Assembly: GCA_003343815.1 (NCBI GenBank)
Contig: QAKL01000064.1
Coordinates: 1-9,391 of the forward strand
DNA length: 9,391 nucleotides
Direction of reading: 5' to 3'
Origin: Clostridiales bacterium
GTDB taxonomy: Bacteria; Bacillota; Peptococcia; Peptococcales; Peptococcaceae
How positions within the stretch are numbered: position 1 is the first letter of the stretch; each line of letters starts with the position of its first letter. The notes under the pieces were generated by a model that saw only the letters and a program-made list of their open reading frames with translations, had not been told where the DNA came from and made no database searches. The position numbers were made by a program, and so were the translations under genes. Positions 1-5,358 of this stretch are shown here, piece by piece.

Positions 1-243
1 GAAAAGGTCATGGAGATTACAAAAAAAATCGTCGAGGAAAATCATCTGACGACGCTCATGATTACGCACAATATGCAGCAGGCGCTTACGACAGGAAAGC
101 GGACGATCATGCTTGATAGCGGCGAAATTATTATGGATGTGGCAGGAGAGTCGCGGGATCAGATGACGGTTGATGATATTTTGGAAATGTATTCGCAGAA
201 GAAAAAGCAGGAGTTTAGCAACGACCGCATGCTTTTAAACTAA
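1..243 (+). CDS. ABC transporter ATP-binding protein, C-terminal part (TrpX-associated / COG1101-like)
   Basis: The frame is open from base 1 to the TAA at 241-243, so this is the last 80 residues of a longer protein whose start lies outside the window. ITHNM at residues 21-25 contains the H-loop histidine of ABC ATPases, which senses the gamma phosphate. It is followed by a conserved segment of the type RTIMLDSGEIIMDV and the tail TVDDILEMYS...NDRMLLN. That tail resembles the ATPase of the three-part system with a TrpX-type binding lipoprotein and a COG4120-type permease, annotated as tryptophan/tyrosine or general amino-acid uptake. The ATPase would sit on the cytoplasmic face and power import. 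The substrate is not readable from this fragment. Walker A, Q-loop, signature and Walker B lie upstream of the window. A GNAT gene begins 12 nt after the stop, so the two are probably co-transcribed. The family call is firm; the substrate is a guess. Confidence 0.85.
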   Translation, partial: EKVMEITKKIVEENHLTTLMITHNMQQALTTGKRTIMLDSGEIIMDVAGESRDQMTVDDILEMYSQKKKQEFSNDRMLLN

Positions 244-255
244 GGAGGATATGCT

Positions 256-747
256 ATGCAGGTTAGAAATGCAAAATCGGAGGATTTAGCGGAGGTTATG
301 CGCTGTGTGGAAGCGGCGCGCAACTATATGCGCGCTAACGGCAATCCGCACCAGTGGACCGACGGCTATCCGTCGGAGGAATTGCTCACTAATGATATAA
401 AAAATCAGCAATTATACGTCTGCGTGGGCGATGATGACAAAATTCACGGGGTATTTGCCTTTATCATCGGCGCGGATCCGACCTATGCCTATATCGAAAA
501 CGGCGCATGGCTCAATGACGAGCCTTACGGCGCGATTCATCGGATCGGCAGCGACGGCGAGGCGAAAGGTATTTTTGCTGCGGCGATCAATTACTGCAAA
601 GGACAAATCAAAAATCTGCGTATTGATACGCACGAGAAAAATCAAACTATGCGTTATTTATTGGCGAAACACGGCTTTAAAGAAGTAGGCACGATTTATA
701 TCGAGGATGGCAGTCCGAGAATAGCTTTTCATCTGGTGCAAGAATAA
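256..747 (+). CDS. GNAT family N-acetyltransferase
   Basis: A 163-residue protein with the length and layout of a single-domain GNAT enzyme, which moves an acetyl group from acetyl-CoA to an amine. An N-terminal strand (MQVRNAKSEDL) leads into helices with ARNYMRANGNPHQW, a pattern common in a Firmicute GNAT subgroup. The core strands are around residues 62-85. The acetyl-CoA binding segment is around 94-107 (IHRIGSDGEAKGIF), and the final motif is at 121-141 (LRIDTHEKN then LLAKHGF). The usual R/QxxGxG/A loop is loose here, reading R-IGSDGEAKG. The start is set by an AAGGAGG at 242-248, seven bases before the ATG and overlapping the stop of the preceding ABC gene, so translation is probably coupled. 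The acceptor is unknown; small molecules or antibiotics are as possible as proteins. There is no clear terminator after it. Confidence 0.88.
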   Translation: MQVRNAKSEDLAEVMRCVEAARNYMRANGNPHQWTDGYPSEELLTNDIKNQQLYVCVGDDDKIHGVFAFIIGADPTYAYIENGAWLNDEPYGAIHRIGSDGEAKGIFAAAINYCKGQIKNLRIDTHEKNQTMRYLLAKHGFKEVGTIYIEDGSPRIAFHLVQE

Positions 748-806
748 AAATAAAGAATTCGGCTTAAAAATAAATTGACGGACATAATATAAAAGAGGTG
801 AAGTCT

Positions 807-1085
807 ATGCAGTGGGCGCAAGAGGAGAGAACACCGCTTGATGATTTTACAGTGTGGTTAGAGGTTAAAAAATTAATCAAGCAGGAGTACCCGGAGGGTG
901 AGGTCATGCTCAAAGAAGACGATGAGGATAATGTAAGCGTAATTTTTGCCGAGGAGAGTTTAAAAGACAATCGAGAGTTTGAAAATTTTGTTTTAAACTT
1001 GCTCAAAGAGCGTTTCGGCGCGGGAATTGTCGCAAAAACGAGCTTTTGTGCGGTGAGCAGGGAACAATTTAAGGTAGTATATTAG
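807..1085 (+). CDS. hypothetical protein, 92 residues, upstream of tcdA
   Basis: A small acidic protein I do not recognise. The ATG at 807 is preferred because GAGGTG at 795-800 lies six bases upstream. The in-frame GTG at 798 falls inside that SD sequence and would only add three residues. The protein has no signal peptide, membrane helix or cysteine pair motif. It alternates amphipathic helix (about residues 12-28, DDFTVWLEVKKLIKQEY), a strongly acidic hairpin (about 35-48, LKEDDEDNVSVIF) and another helix (about 55-70). This suggests a compact alpha/beta domain. The stop TAG overlaps the SD sequence of tcdA, so the two genes are tightly coupled. That hints at a related role or simply shared expression; the sequence does not decide. 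Confidence 0.72.
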   Translation: MQWAQEERTPLDDFTVWLEVKKLIKQEYPEGEVMLKEDDEDNVSVIFAEESLKDNREFENFVLNLLKERFGAGIVAKTSFCAVSREQFKVVY

Positions 1086-1094
1086 GAGAAAATG

Positions 1095-1802
1095 ATGAAC
1101 GAGATGCTAAAACGCACAGAATTATTGATCGGTGCGGAAGGTATAGAAAAATTAAAAAACTCACATGTGGCAATCGCGGGAATAGGCGGTGTCGGCTCCT
1201 ATGTGGCGGAGGCTATGGTGCGCACGGGAGTAGGCACGGTGACGATCGTCGATTTCGATACGGTGGACGTAACGAATATTAACCGTCAAATCCATGCGCT
1301 GTACTCTACCGTAGGCAAGCGCAAGGTCAAGGTCATGGCAGAGAGACTGGCGGATATTAATCCCGATGCAGTAATTATTGCGAAAGACAGTTTTATCACG
1401 GCAGATAATGTGGCGGAGTTATTTTGCGATAAATACGACTATATCATTGATGCGGTGGATAATGTCACGGCGAAAATCGCGCTGGCGCTGTATTGCAGAG
1501 AAAATGAGATTCCTTTTATCAGCAGTATGGGCACGGCTAATAAGCTCGATAATACGAAATTTCGCATTTGCGATTTGAGCGAGACGAAGGTTTGCCCATT
1601 GGCGCGGGTGATGCGCCATGAGATGCGCAAACGCGGCGTGGAGAAAGGTATAACGGTGCTTTATTCCGAGGCAGAGGCGATGAAGCTTACGCAAACGGGC
1701 GAGGATAAGCCGGTGCCAGGCAGTGTGATGTTCGTTCCGGCGGTAGGGGGACTGATGCTCGCCGGAAAAGTCATTAACGATATTATAAATAACCAAAAGT
1801 AA
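1095..1802 (+). CDS. tcdA: tRNA threonylcarbamoyladenosine dehydratase TcdA
   Basis: An E1-like (ThiF/MoeB fold) enzyme that uses ATP to cyclise the N6-threonylcarbamoyladenosine at tRNA position 37 to ct6A, in the cytoplasm. Visible from the N-terminus: the nucleotide-binding GIGGVGS at about residues 29-35; VDFD around 52-55 followed by the adenylation residues NINRQ (62-66); DAVDN at about 119-123; SSMGTANKLD at about 143-152; and the TcdA-type KVCPLARVMR at about 165-174. The C-terminal block GSVMFVPAVGG is also conserved in the family. At 235 residues it is slightly shorter than the roughly 270 of the Escherichia coli protein. AGGAG at 1084-1088 favours the ATG at 1095 (six-base spacer) over the ATG at 1092 (three bases). 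The SD overlaps the stop of the 92-residue gene. Partner proteins for ct6A formation are not in the window. Other ThiF-like enzymes are less likely given the KVCPLAR signature. Confidence 0.92.
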   Translation: MNEMLKRTELLIGAEGIEKLKNSHVAIAGIGGVGSYVAEAMVRTGVGTVTIVDFDTVDVTNINRQIHALYSTVGKRKVKVMAERLADINPDAVIIAKDSFITADNVAELFCDKYDYIIDAVDNVTAKIALALYCRENEIPFISSMGTANKLDNTKFRICDLSETKVCPLARVMRHEMRKRGVEKGITVLYSEAEAMKLTQTGEDKPVPGSVMFVPAVGGLMLAGKVINDIINNQK

Positions 1803-1875
1803 AATAAAAATTTATTTAAAAAGAAAAAATTTATCGAGAGAATAAAGAAAATAACATTTTTTTTATGGAGATTAT

Positions 1876-1910
1876 TTGACTTTTGGGGCAAAAATGTGTA
1901 AGCTATATAT
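1876..1910 (+). promoter_or_regulatory. putative trxA promoter
   Basis: The -35 candidate TTGACT (1876-1881) is five of six to consensus. The -10 is poor: TAAGCT at 1899-1904 gives a 17-base spacer, while the AT-rich TATATAT just after it is too far downstream. The rest of the 180-base gap between tcdA and trxA is AT-rich, and I saw no GC-rich terminator hairpin after tcdA, so read-through from tcdA remains possible. Confidence 0.4.
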
Positions 1911-1982
1911 TAGTGAGTTTAATTGTATTTGAGCAGTGTTTGGCTGGTAAAATGCAATCATAAACCGAAAGGAGAAATAGAT

Positions 1983-2306
1983 ATGGCAAATCAAAATGTT
2001 ATTATGTTGAATGAGGATAATTTCAGACAAGAAGTATTAAAGTCTGAGATGCCTGTCTTAGTTGATTTCTGGGCTGCATGGTGCGGTCCGTGCAAAATGG
2101 TAGGACCTATCGTTGAAGAGTTGGCTAACGATTATGCAGGTAAAGCCAAAGTATGCAAATTAAACGTCGATGACTGCGGCCGTATTGCGCAAAGCTACGG
2201 CGTCATGAGTATTCCTACTTTGATTTTGTTTAAAGACGGTCAGGAAGCAAACCGTATTGTCGGTTTCAGACCTAAAGCTGAATTGGCAAAATTGCTGGAA
2301 GGTTAA
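1983..2306 (+). CDS. trxA: thioredoxin TrxA
   Basis: A 107-residue classical thioredoxin, the cytoplasmic dithiol protein that reduces disulfides in enzymes such as ribonucleotide reductase and is recharged by thioredoxin reductase. The active site WCGPCK lies at residues 33-38 and is preceded by the conserved VDFWA (27-31). The cis-proline is in SIPTL (P78), and the family C-terminus with GFRPKAEL is intact. GGAG at 1971-1974 (within AAAGGAGAA) is eight bases before the ATG at 1983. An in-frame extension to 1923 would add about 20 residues without SD support or homology and is not used. Two extra cysteines, C58 and C65, lie in VCKLNVDDC; many thioredoxins lack cysteines there. The gene ends in a strong terminator and is probably monocistronic. 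Confidence 0.96.
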   Translation: MANQNVIMLNEDNFRQEVLKSEMPVLVDFWAAWCGPCKMVGPIVEELANDYAGKAKVCKLNVDDCGRIAQSYGVMSIPTLILFKDGQEANRIVGFRPKAELAKLLEG

Positions 2307-2324
2307 GGAAAAACGTGTAAAATT

Positions 2325-2356
2325 AAAGCGTATGTCTTTAGAGACATACGCTTTTT
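2325..2356 (+). terminator. intrinsic terminator of trxA, probably bidirectional
   Basis: A perfect 13-base-pair stem (2325-2337 with 2342-2354) closes a TTAG loop and ends in a run of five T on the + strand. On the minus strand the same hairpin is followed by TTTAATTTT, so it can also end rnpB transcripts, which converge on trxA here. Confidence 0.92.
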
Positions 2357-2372
2357 GTACATAAAAAATATT

Positions 2373-2703
2373 AAAGCAATCAAGCCGTAAGCCGGGTTCT
2401 GTCGAGAATGATCATCTGTCTTGGACATTACTCACATAATGCCTCCAGCGACTTACCAAAGGACATGCGGGCCGCATTGTGTCCTCATTGTTTAGTCTTG
2501 CTCCGGATGGGGTTTACCAAGCCGACCGATTACTCGGCCGCTGGTGCGCTCTTACCGCACCGTTTCATCCTTACCTCGAAAGGCGGTTTGTTTTCTGTGG
2601 CACTTTCCTTAAGGTCACCCTCACCGGCCGTTAGCCGGCATCCTGCCCTGTGGAGCCCGGACTTTCCTCAGCTTTCGCCGCGATCATTTCACTTGGTTGC
2701 TTT
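2373..2703 (-). ncRNA. rnpB: RNase P RNA, bacterial type A
   Basis: This is the catalytic RNA that removes tRNA 5' leaders. Read on the minus strand, the 5' part contains GAGGAAAGTCCGGGCTCC, the conserved P4 strand and following region. The 3' part contains ACAGAACCCGGCTTA, the partner P4 strand. The P12 region GGTGCGGTAAGAGCGCACC and the P17 loop GCGGCCCGC, which pairs with P6 in type A molecules, can also be seen. The ends are set by P1: AAAGCAACCAAG at the 5' end pairs with CTTGATTGCTTT at the 3' end with one mismatch. This gives about 331 nt, short but within the type A range. An open frame running through 2408-2734 on the + strand is antisense to this RNA and is not a gene. The exact ends may differ by a few bases. 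Confidence 0.95.
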
Positions 2704-2716
2704 AATACAGATAAAT

Positions 2717-2745
2717 ATTTTAGCATTTTTTTAGCTTTCTCGCAA
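2717..2745 (-). promoter_or_regulatory. rnpB promoter
   Basis: On the minus strand TTGCGA (2745-2740), a 17-base spacer and TAAAAT (2722-2717) form a sigma-A type promoter with an extended -10 TGC. Initiation would be near 2709-2711, just upstream of the P1 helix of RNase P RNA. It lies between the end of the TPR gene and rnpB, so rnpB need not depend on the upstream unit. Confidence 0.8.
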
Positions 2746-2774
2746 GTATTTTTTCGCGAAAAGGCGTAAAAAAA

Positions 2775-3575
2775 TTATTCGATTAATTTCCAAAACTGCC
2801 CCAAGGAATGTAAAGGTAAGAGCTCATCATCATTGGCGGCGTATTCTTTGTTGGCGTTGTCCAAGAAAATCGCTTTCGATAACGCGTTCAGCGCTTCGAG
2901 AGGACGGTCGCATTGGGCATAGGTGCAGGCTAAATTGTACCACAAATCGGCGCAGAATTGATTGATCGCGAGAGCTTTCTCATGGCAGAATAAAGCGTCC
3001 TCATACTCGCCCAATCCGGTGTATTCGGCACCTAAATTGGAGTAGAGATAGTAATTATCAGGCTCGATTAAAAGCGCGCGGTGATAAATCTCCAGCGCTT
3101 CATCGACATAGCCTATTTCGGATAAAGAGGCGGCGACGGTGATGCAGAGCTGGACGTCGTCGTTAATTAAGCCAAGCAGGCGCTTGTATAAAGCCGCGGC
3201 AGTTTCCTTATCGTCTAAAAGCGCGGCGGTTTCGGCTTTTAAAAAGATCGCATCAGCAAAATCGGGATCAATATTTAGAGAAAGCGTGAGATAATTAAGC
3301 GCTTTGGAATAGTTTTCCTCTTCAAAATAACAGAGCGCTGTCTGATAGTATAATTCATCGACGCTGTCTGAATCAAGCGCTAAAGCGGCTTGAAAAGCTT
3401 GGATAGCTTTCGTATATTCGTGCATCTGCTGATACCAGAGTCCCATGACGGTGTGGTGCTCTGCTTGGGCATTGTTTGTTTGGCAAAGATGTAGGTAGAT
3501 TTTTTCGGCATTGGCAAAATTATTGCTGGCTATAGCCTGCTCCCAGAGGATGTCGGATAATGATTGGTTACTCAT
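2775..3575 (-). CDS. tetratricopeptide repeat protein
   Basis: A 266-residue protein built almost entirely of TPR helix pairs, a fold that forms a curved surface for binding other proteins. Repeats can be placed at about residues 40-72 (GLWYQQMHEYTKAIQAFQAAL), 74-106 (ALCYFEEENYSKALNYL), 142-172 (SEIGYVDEALEIYHRAL), 175-207 (GAEYTGLGEYEDALFCHEKAL) and 209-241 (ACTYAQCDRPLEALNAL). A degenerate repeat lies between 108 and 138. The C-terminal ANDDELLPLHSLGQFWKLI is the cap often seen at the end of such arrays. There is no signal peptide or membrane helix, so it is probably cytoplasmic. The start at MSNQSL is chosen because its ATG overlaps the stop of the upstream HEAT gene by eight bases and has a GAGG nine bases before it. 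A start at 3641 would add 22 residues lying inside the neighbour. The partner protein is unknown. Confidence 0.85.
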   Translation of the reverse strand: MSNQSLSDILWEQAIASNNFANAEKIYLHLCQTNNAQAEHHTVMGLWYQQMHEYTKAIQAFQAALALDSDSVDELYYQTALCYFEEENYSKALNYLTLSLNIDPDFADAIFLKAETAALLDDKETAAALYKRLLGLINDDVQLCITVAASLSEIGYVDEALEIYHRALLIEPDNYYLYSNLGAEYTGLGEYEDALFCHEKALAINQFCADLWYNLACTYAQCDRPLEALNALSKAIFLDNANKEYAANDDELLPLHSLGQFWKLIE

Positions 3576-4224
3576 GGGCACAGACCTCGCGAAGATAATT
3601 TTGGGCCAAAGCGCTGACAGTCGTCTTTTGCAGCTGTTCATCTTTATAAATAACTAAAGGAGCGTTTACATTACATAAAGGTTTAATCAGCTCTTCGACC
3701 TCTTTGTAAGCGCATGAGGTAAAAGCATAAATGGCATAGCCGCAGAGCAGCGCATCATCAGATTGAAGTGCAAAAGTAAGGCGGGGCAGAAACTGCGCCA
3801 AATCAGCATTAAAGTCCGAGCCTAAATGCCCTACCGCCCAGAGGACGCCGATATGGCACATCGGATTGTCCAAGCCGTTAGTGAGCATCGGCGCGGTGAA
3901 ATCATAATTATATTTCGGCGCGGCTTTGATGATGGCTGCCATGACCTCCGGTGCGCTCCAGGGGACATTGCCGCTTTCGTCGTTCATCGCCCATAAAGAG
4001 CGGCGCAGGACATTGCGGTAGGGTTCGTCGTATATATCGGCGTACTCGTGTGCCAAATGTCCGAAAGCGCTGATCGCCTGCCAGCGGATAGGATCGTCGT
4101 AATCTCCGTAAATGTAGCTTTGGACGTATTTTAAAACTTTGGCTTGATTTTTATTAGCTTCGCTAACCAAAGCAGGGTAGTCGGCTTTTTTTATATATTC
4201 GGCAATAGTATTTCTGGTAGTCAT
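3568..4224 (-). CDS. HEAT-repeat protein (DVU0298-like)
   Basis: A 218-residue all-helical protein. RWQAISAFGHLAHEY (about residues 47-61) and LRRSLWAMNDESGNVPWSAPE (about 73-93) match the pattern seen in HEAT-repeat proteins of anaerobes. In these the LRRLLWxxNDESGxxxW block is highly conserved. A further repeat follows at about 124-136 (HIGVLWAVGHLG) and another at about 157-173. HEAT repeats usually mediate protein contacts; no catalytic residues are evident and no specific role is known to me. The start is well supported by AAAGGAGG (4239-4232), seven bases before the ATG, and a promoter just upstream. It is the first gene of a two-gene unit with the TPR protein, overlapping it by eight bases. 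Co-translation of two scaffold-type proteins suggests that they act together, but this is inference. Confidence 0.85.
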   Translation of the reverse strand: MTTRNTIAEYIKKADYPALVSEANKNQAKVLKYVQSYIYGDYDDPIRWQAISAFGHLAHEYADIYDEPYRNVLRRSLWAMNDESGNVPWSAPEVMAAIIKAAPKYNYDFTAPMLTNGLDNPMCHIGVLWAVGHLGSDFNADLAQFLPRLTFALQSDDALLCGYAIYAFTSCAYKEVEELIKPLCNVNAPLVIYKDEQLQKTTVSALAQNYLREVCAHE

Positions 4225-4260
4225 AGGAAGACCTCCTTTAATATTTCGAATGTTTTAATT

Positions 4261-4289
4261 ATAATATACCCGCAAATCGCCCTTGTAAA
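4261..4289 (-). promoter_or_regulatory. promoter of the HEAT-TPR unit
   Basis: On the minus strand TTTACA (4289-4284), a 17-base spacer and TATTAT (4266-4261) are each five of six to consensus. An exact TATAAT overlaps three bases further downstream but with a 20-base spacer. It fires away from the HIRAN gene promoter, with about 100 bases between their -35 boxes. Confidence 0.72.
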
Positions 4290-4390
4290 GCGAAAAATTC
4301 CCCAAACGGATGAAAAAATTTCTTTATATTTCTTCATTTGCCCAAAGTCAGGAAATAAGATTAAGAAAAAATGAATTTTCGCCGAAAAAG

Positions 4391-4419
4391 TTTATCTTTG
4401 GCGCAAGATGTGTTATACT
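4391..4419 (+). promoter_or_regulatory. promoter of the HIRAN-like gene
   Basis: TATACT (4414-4419) preceded by TGT forms an extended -10. TTTATC at 4391-4396 is a weak -35 with a 17-base spacer. An imperfect inverted repeat, CGCCGAAAAAG (4381-4391) against CTTTGGCG (4396-4403), covers the -35. It could be an operator, but its arms do not pair fully. Confidence 0.6.
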
Positions 4420-4469
4420 ATCATACATATTAAAATTAAGCATAAATTTGAATTAAAGGGAGTGAGGCA

Positions 4470-5102
4470 ATGTATAAAGGAGTTAAAGAAATAAAAGTCG
4501 CCGGGGTGACCTTTAATAATAAAGACGGCAGTTCCCGTCAGGAGCTTTTGCGCGAGTTTGATCGAGAAGAGGCTGTGGCGGTTTCGCTTTTGGAGCATGA
4601 GCATAAAGGCACGCCGGCTTTTCATGTTTTGGTGAACGGCAAAATAATCGGTAATATTCCCAAAGATAAAGCGCCGTTTATCGTCCGCAATCGTAAGGGT
4701 ATCGCCTTTGACGATATCGAAATAGCCATTTATCAGGATAAAAAAGGTGAAAATTACGGCGCGTCGGTGTATATCCCTTACGAAGCCGATGAAGAATGGC
4801 TGGATGAGGAGGAGTCGCAAAGAGAGATTGTTAATCCTGCGCCCAACTCTAATACTTATTCTCAAACACCAAAGAGCGATGAATATAAGCCGTTTTATAC
4901 GACGACATTTTTTAACGTGTTAATGATTTTATTTGTGACGCCGTTGGGACTTTTTACGATGTGGATGTTTTCCTCTTGGAGCAAAGGGGTTAAAATCGCG
5001 GTGACGGTTGGTTGTGCGCTGATCTTTATGATGTATTACTGGCTTTTGCTGCAATTAGGTGCGGCGGGGATCGATTATAATACTTTGCTGCAAAATGCTT
5101 AA
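4470..5102 (+). CDS. HIRAN-like domain protein with two C-terminal membrane helices
   Basis: A 210-residue protein in two parts. Residues about 8-104 resemble a HIRAN domain: IKVAGVTFNN, RQELL, then AVSLLEHEHKGTPAFHVLVNGKIIGNIPK, following the family pattern of a GVxF opening, a nucleotide or DNA contact strand, and a G-x-IGxIP turn. HIRAN domains in other proteins bind DNA ends or stalled forks. An acidic, Pro/Asn/Ser-rich linker (about 105-142) follows. Two hydrophobic helices come next (about 147-167 and 175-197) with WSKGVKI between them, placing a short basic loop at the membrane. The HIRAN part would then be cytoplasmic. GGGAG at 4458-4462 is seven bases before the ATG. It appears monocistronic, with no clear terminator after it. 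The role is unknown; the domain call is moderately sure and the membrane helices are clear. Confidence 0.75.
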   Translation: MYKGVKEIKVAGVTFNNKDGSSRQELLREFDREEAVAVSLLEHEHKGTPAFHVLVNGKIIGNIPKDKAPFIVRNRKGIAFDDIEIAIYQDKKGENYGASVYIPYEADEEWLDEEESQREIVNPAPNSNTYSQTPKSDEYKPFYTTTFFNVLMILFVTPLGLFTMWMFSSWSKGVKIAVTVGCALIFMMYYWLLLQLGAAGIDYNTLLQNA

Positions 5103-5120
5103 TTGTATACAATAATACAA
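5102..5120 (+). promoter_or_regulatory. palindromic site, possible GntR-type operator
   Basis: A perfect 12-base palindrome, ATTGTATACAAT (5102-5113), begins at the last base of the HIRAN gene stop. A second arm ATACAA (5115-5120) also mirrors TTGTAT (5103-5108). The core TTGTATACAA fits the TNGTNNNACNA pattern of FadR-subfamily GntR regulators. It lies about 80 bases upstream of the -35 of the ammonium transporter promoter, so a regulatory role is uncertain. Confidence 0.3.
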
Positions 5121-5199
5121 AGAAACATTTATTTAAACGATAGTTGCGCCAAAGCTTGTTTTGATAGATAAATCGGTGAAAAAAATTTCAAAATCTGTC

Positions 5200-5227
5200 T
5201 TGACAAACGCAATTTTGGTGATATAAT
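5200..5227 (+). promoter_or_regulatory. consensus promoter of the ammonium transporter gene
   Basis: TTGACA (5200-5205) and TATAAT (5222-5227) are both exact consensus sequences, separated by 16 bases. Initiation is expected near 5233-5235, giving a leader of roughly 125 nt before the start codon. A strong, apparently constitutive promoter combined with a leader terminator suggests that control acts after initiation. The 5103-5199 part of this gap holds only AT-rich sequence and the palindrome listed separately. Confidence 0.88.
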
Positions 5228-5277
5228 GATTGACATATTAAACGTGCTGAGCACGAAAGCTGAATAAGACGAAGATA

Positions 5278-5293
5278 ATGGCAATGGCGTCAT
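5278..5293 (+). promoter_or_regulatory. candidate ANTAR-type antiterminator hairpin in the amt leader
   Basis: ATGGC (5278-5282) pairs with GTCAT (5289-5293), including one G-U pair, around the six-base loop AATGGC (5283-5288). The loop has A at position 1 and G at position 4, the two bases conserved in RNA targets of ANTAR antiterminators. The 3' half (5287-5293) is also the 5' arm of the terminator, so the two structures exclude each other. A matching first hairpin is not clear upstream. The nearest candidates are CGTGC-TGA-GCACG (5243-5255) and AGC-ACGAAA-GCT (5250-5261). Confidence 0.5.
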
Positions 5294-5326
5294 GGAATTA
5301 TATAATTCCGTGGCGCTTTCTTTTTT
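5287..5326 (+). terminator. leader terminator (attenuator) before the ammonium transporter gene
   Basis: The stem pairs 5287-5299 with 5304-5316 (13 base pairs, two of them G-U) around an ATAT loop. Its core is the palindrome GGAATTATATAATTCC. It is followed by TTTCTTTTTT (5317-5326). It sits about 55 bases after the predicted transcription start and 30 bases before the coding start. It is therefore placed to abort transcription of the downstream gene unless it is disrupted. Confidence 0.88.
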
Positions 5327-5358
5327 CGCTTATTTAGTTTTGAGAAAGGATGATGAAG

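Noticed and set aside
775..798. TTGACG followed by AT-rich sequence as a promoter for the 92-residue gene
   Set aside because: No -10 hexamer at a workable distance; the nearest TA-rich boxes are only 2-10 bases away.
1419..1796. Long minus-strand open frame
   Set aside because: A shadow of tcdA, with no SD and a His/Arg-rich unnatural composition.
1929..1953. TTGAGC and TAAAAT as a second trxA promoter
   Set aside because: The spacer is only 13 bases.
2408..2734. Open frame of 108 codons on the + strand
   Set aside because: It is antisense to the RNase P RNA, whose conserved helices explain the sequence; there is no SD and no recognisable protein.
5226..5267. Possible 13-residue leader peptide (MIDILNVLSTKAE) before amt
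   Set aside because: Its ATG lies at the end of the -10 box, upstream of the predicted transcript start, and there is no SD.
5278..5337. Possible 19-residue leader peptide (MAMASWNYIIPWRFLFSLI) across the leader terminator
   Set aside because: Only a weak GAAG lies upstream and the codons are set by the terminator palindrome. No run of regulatory codons is present, so ribosome-mediated attenuation is not supported.
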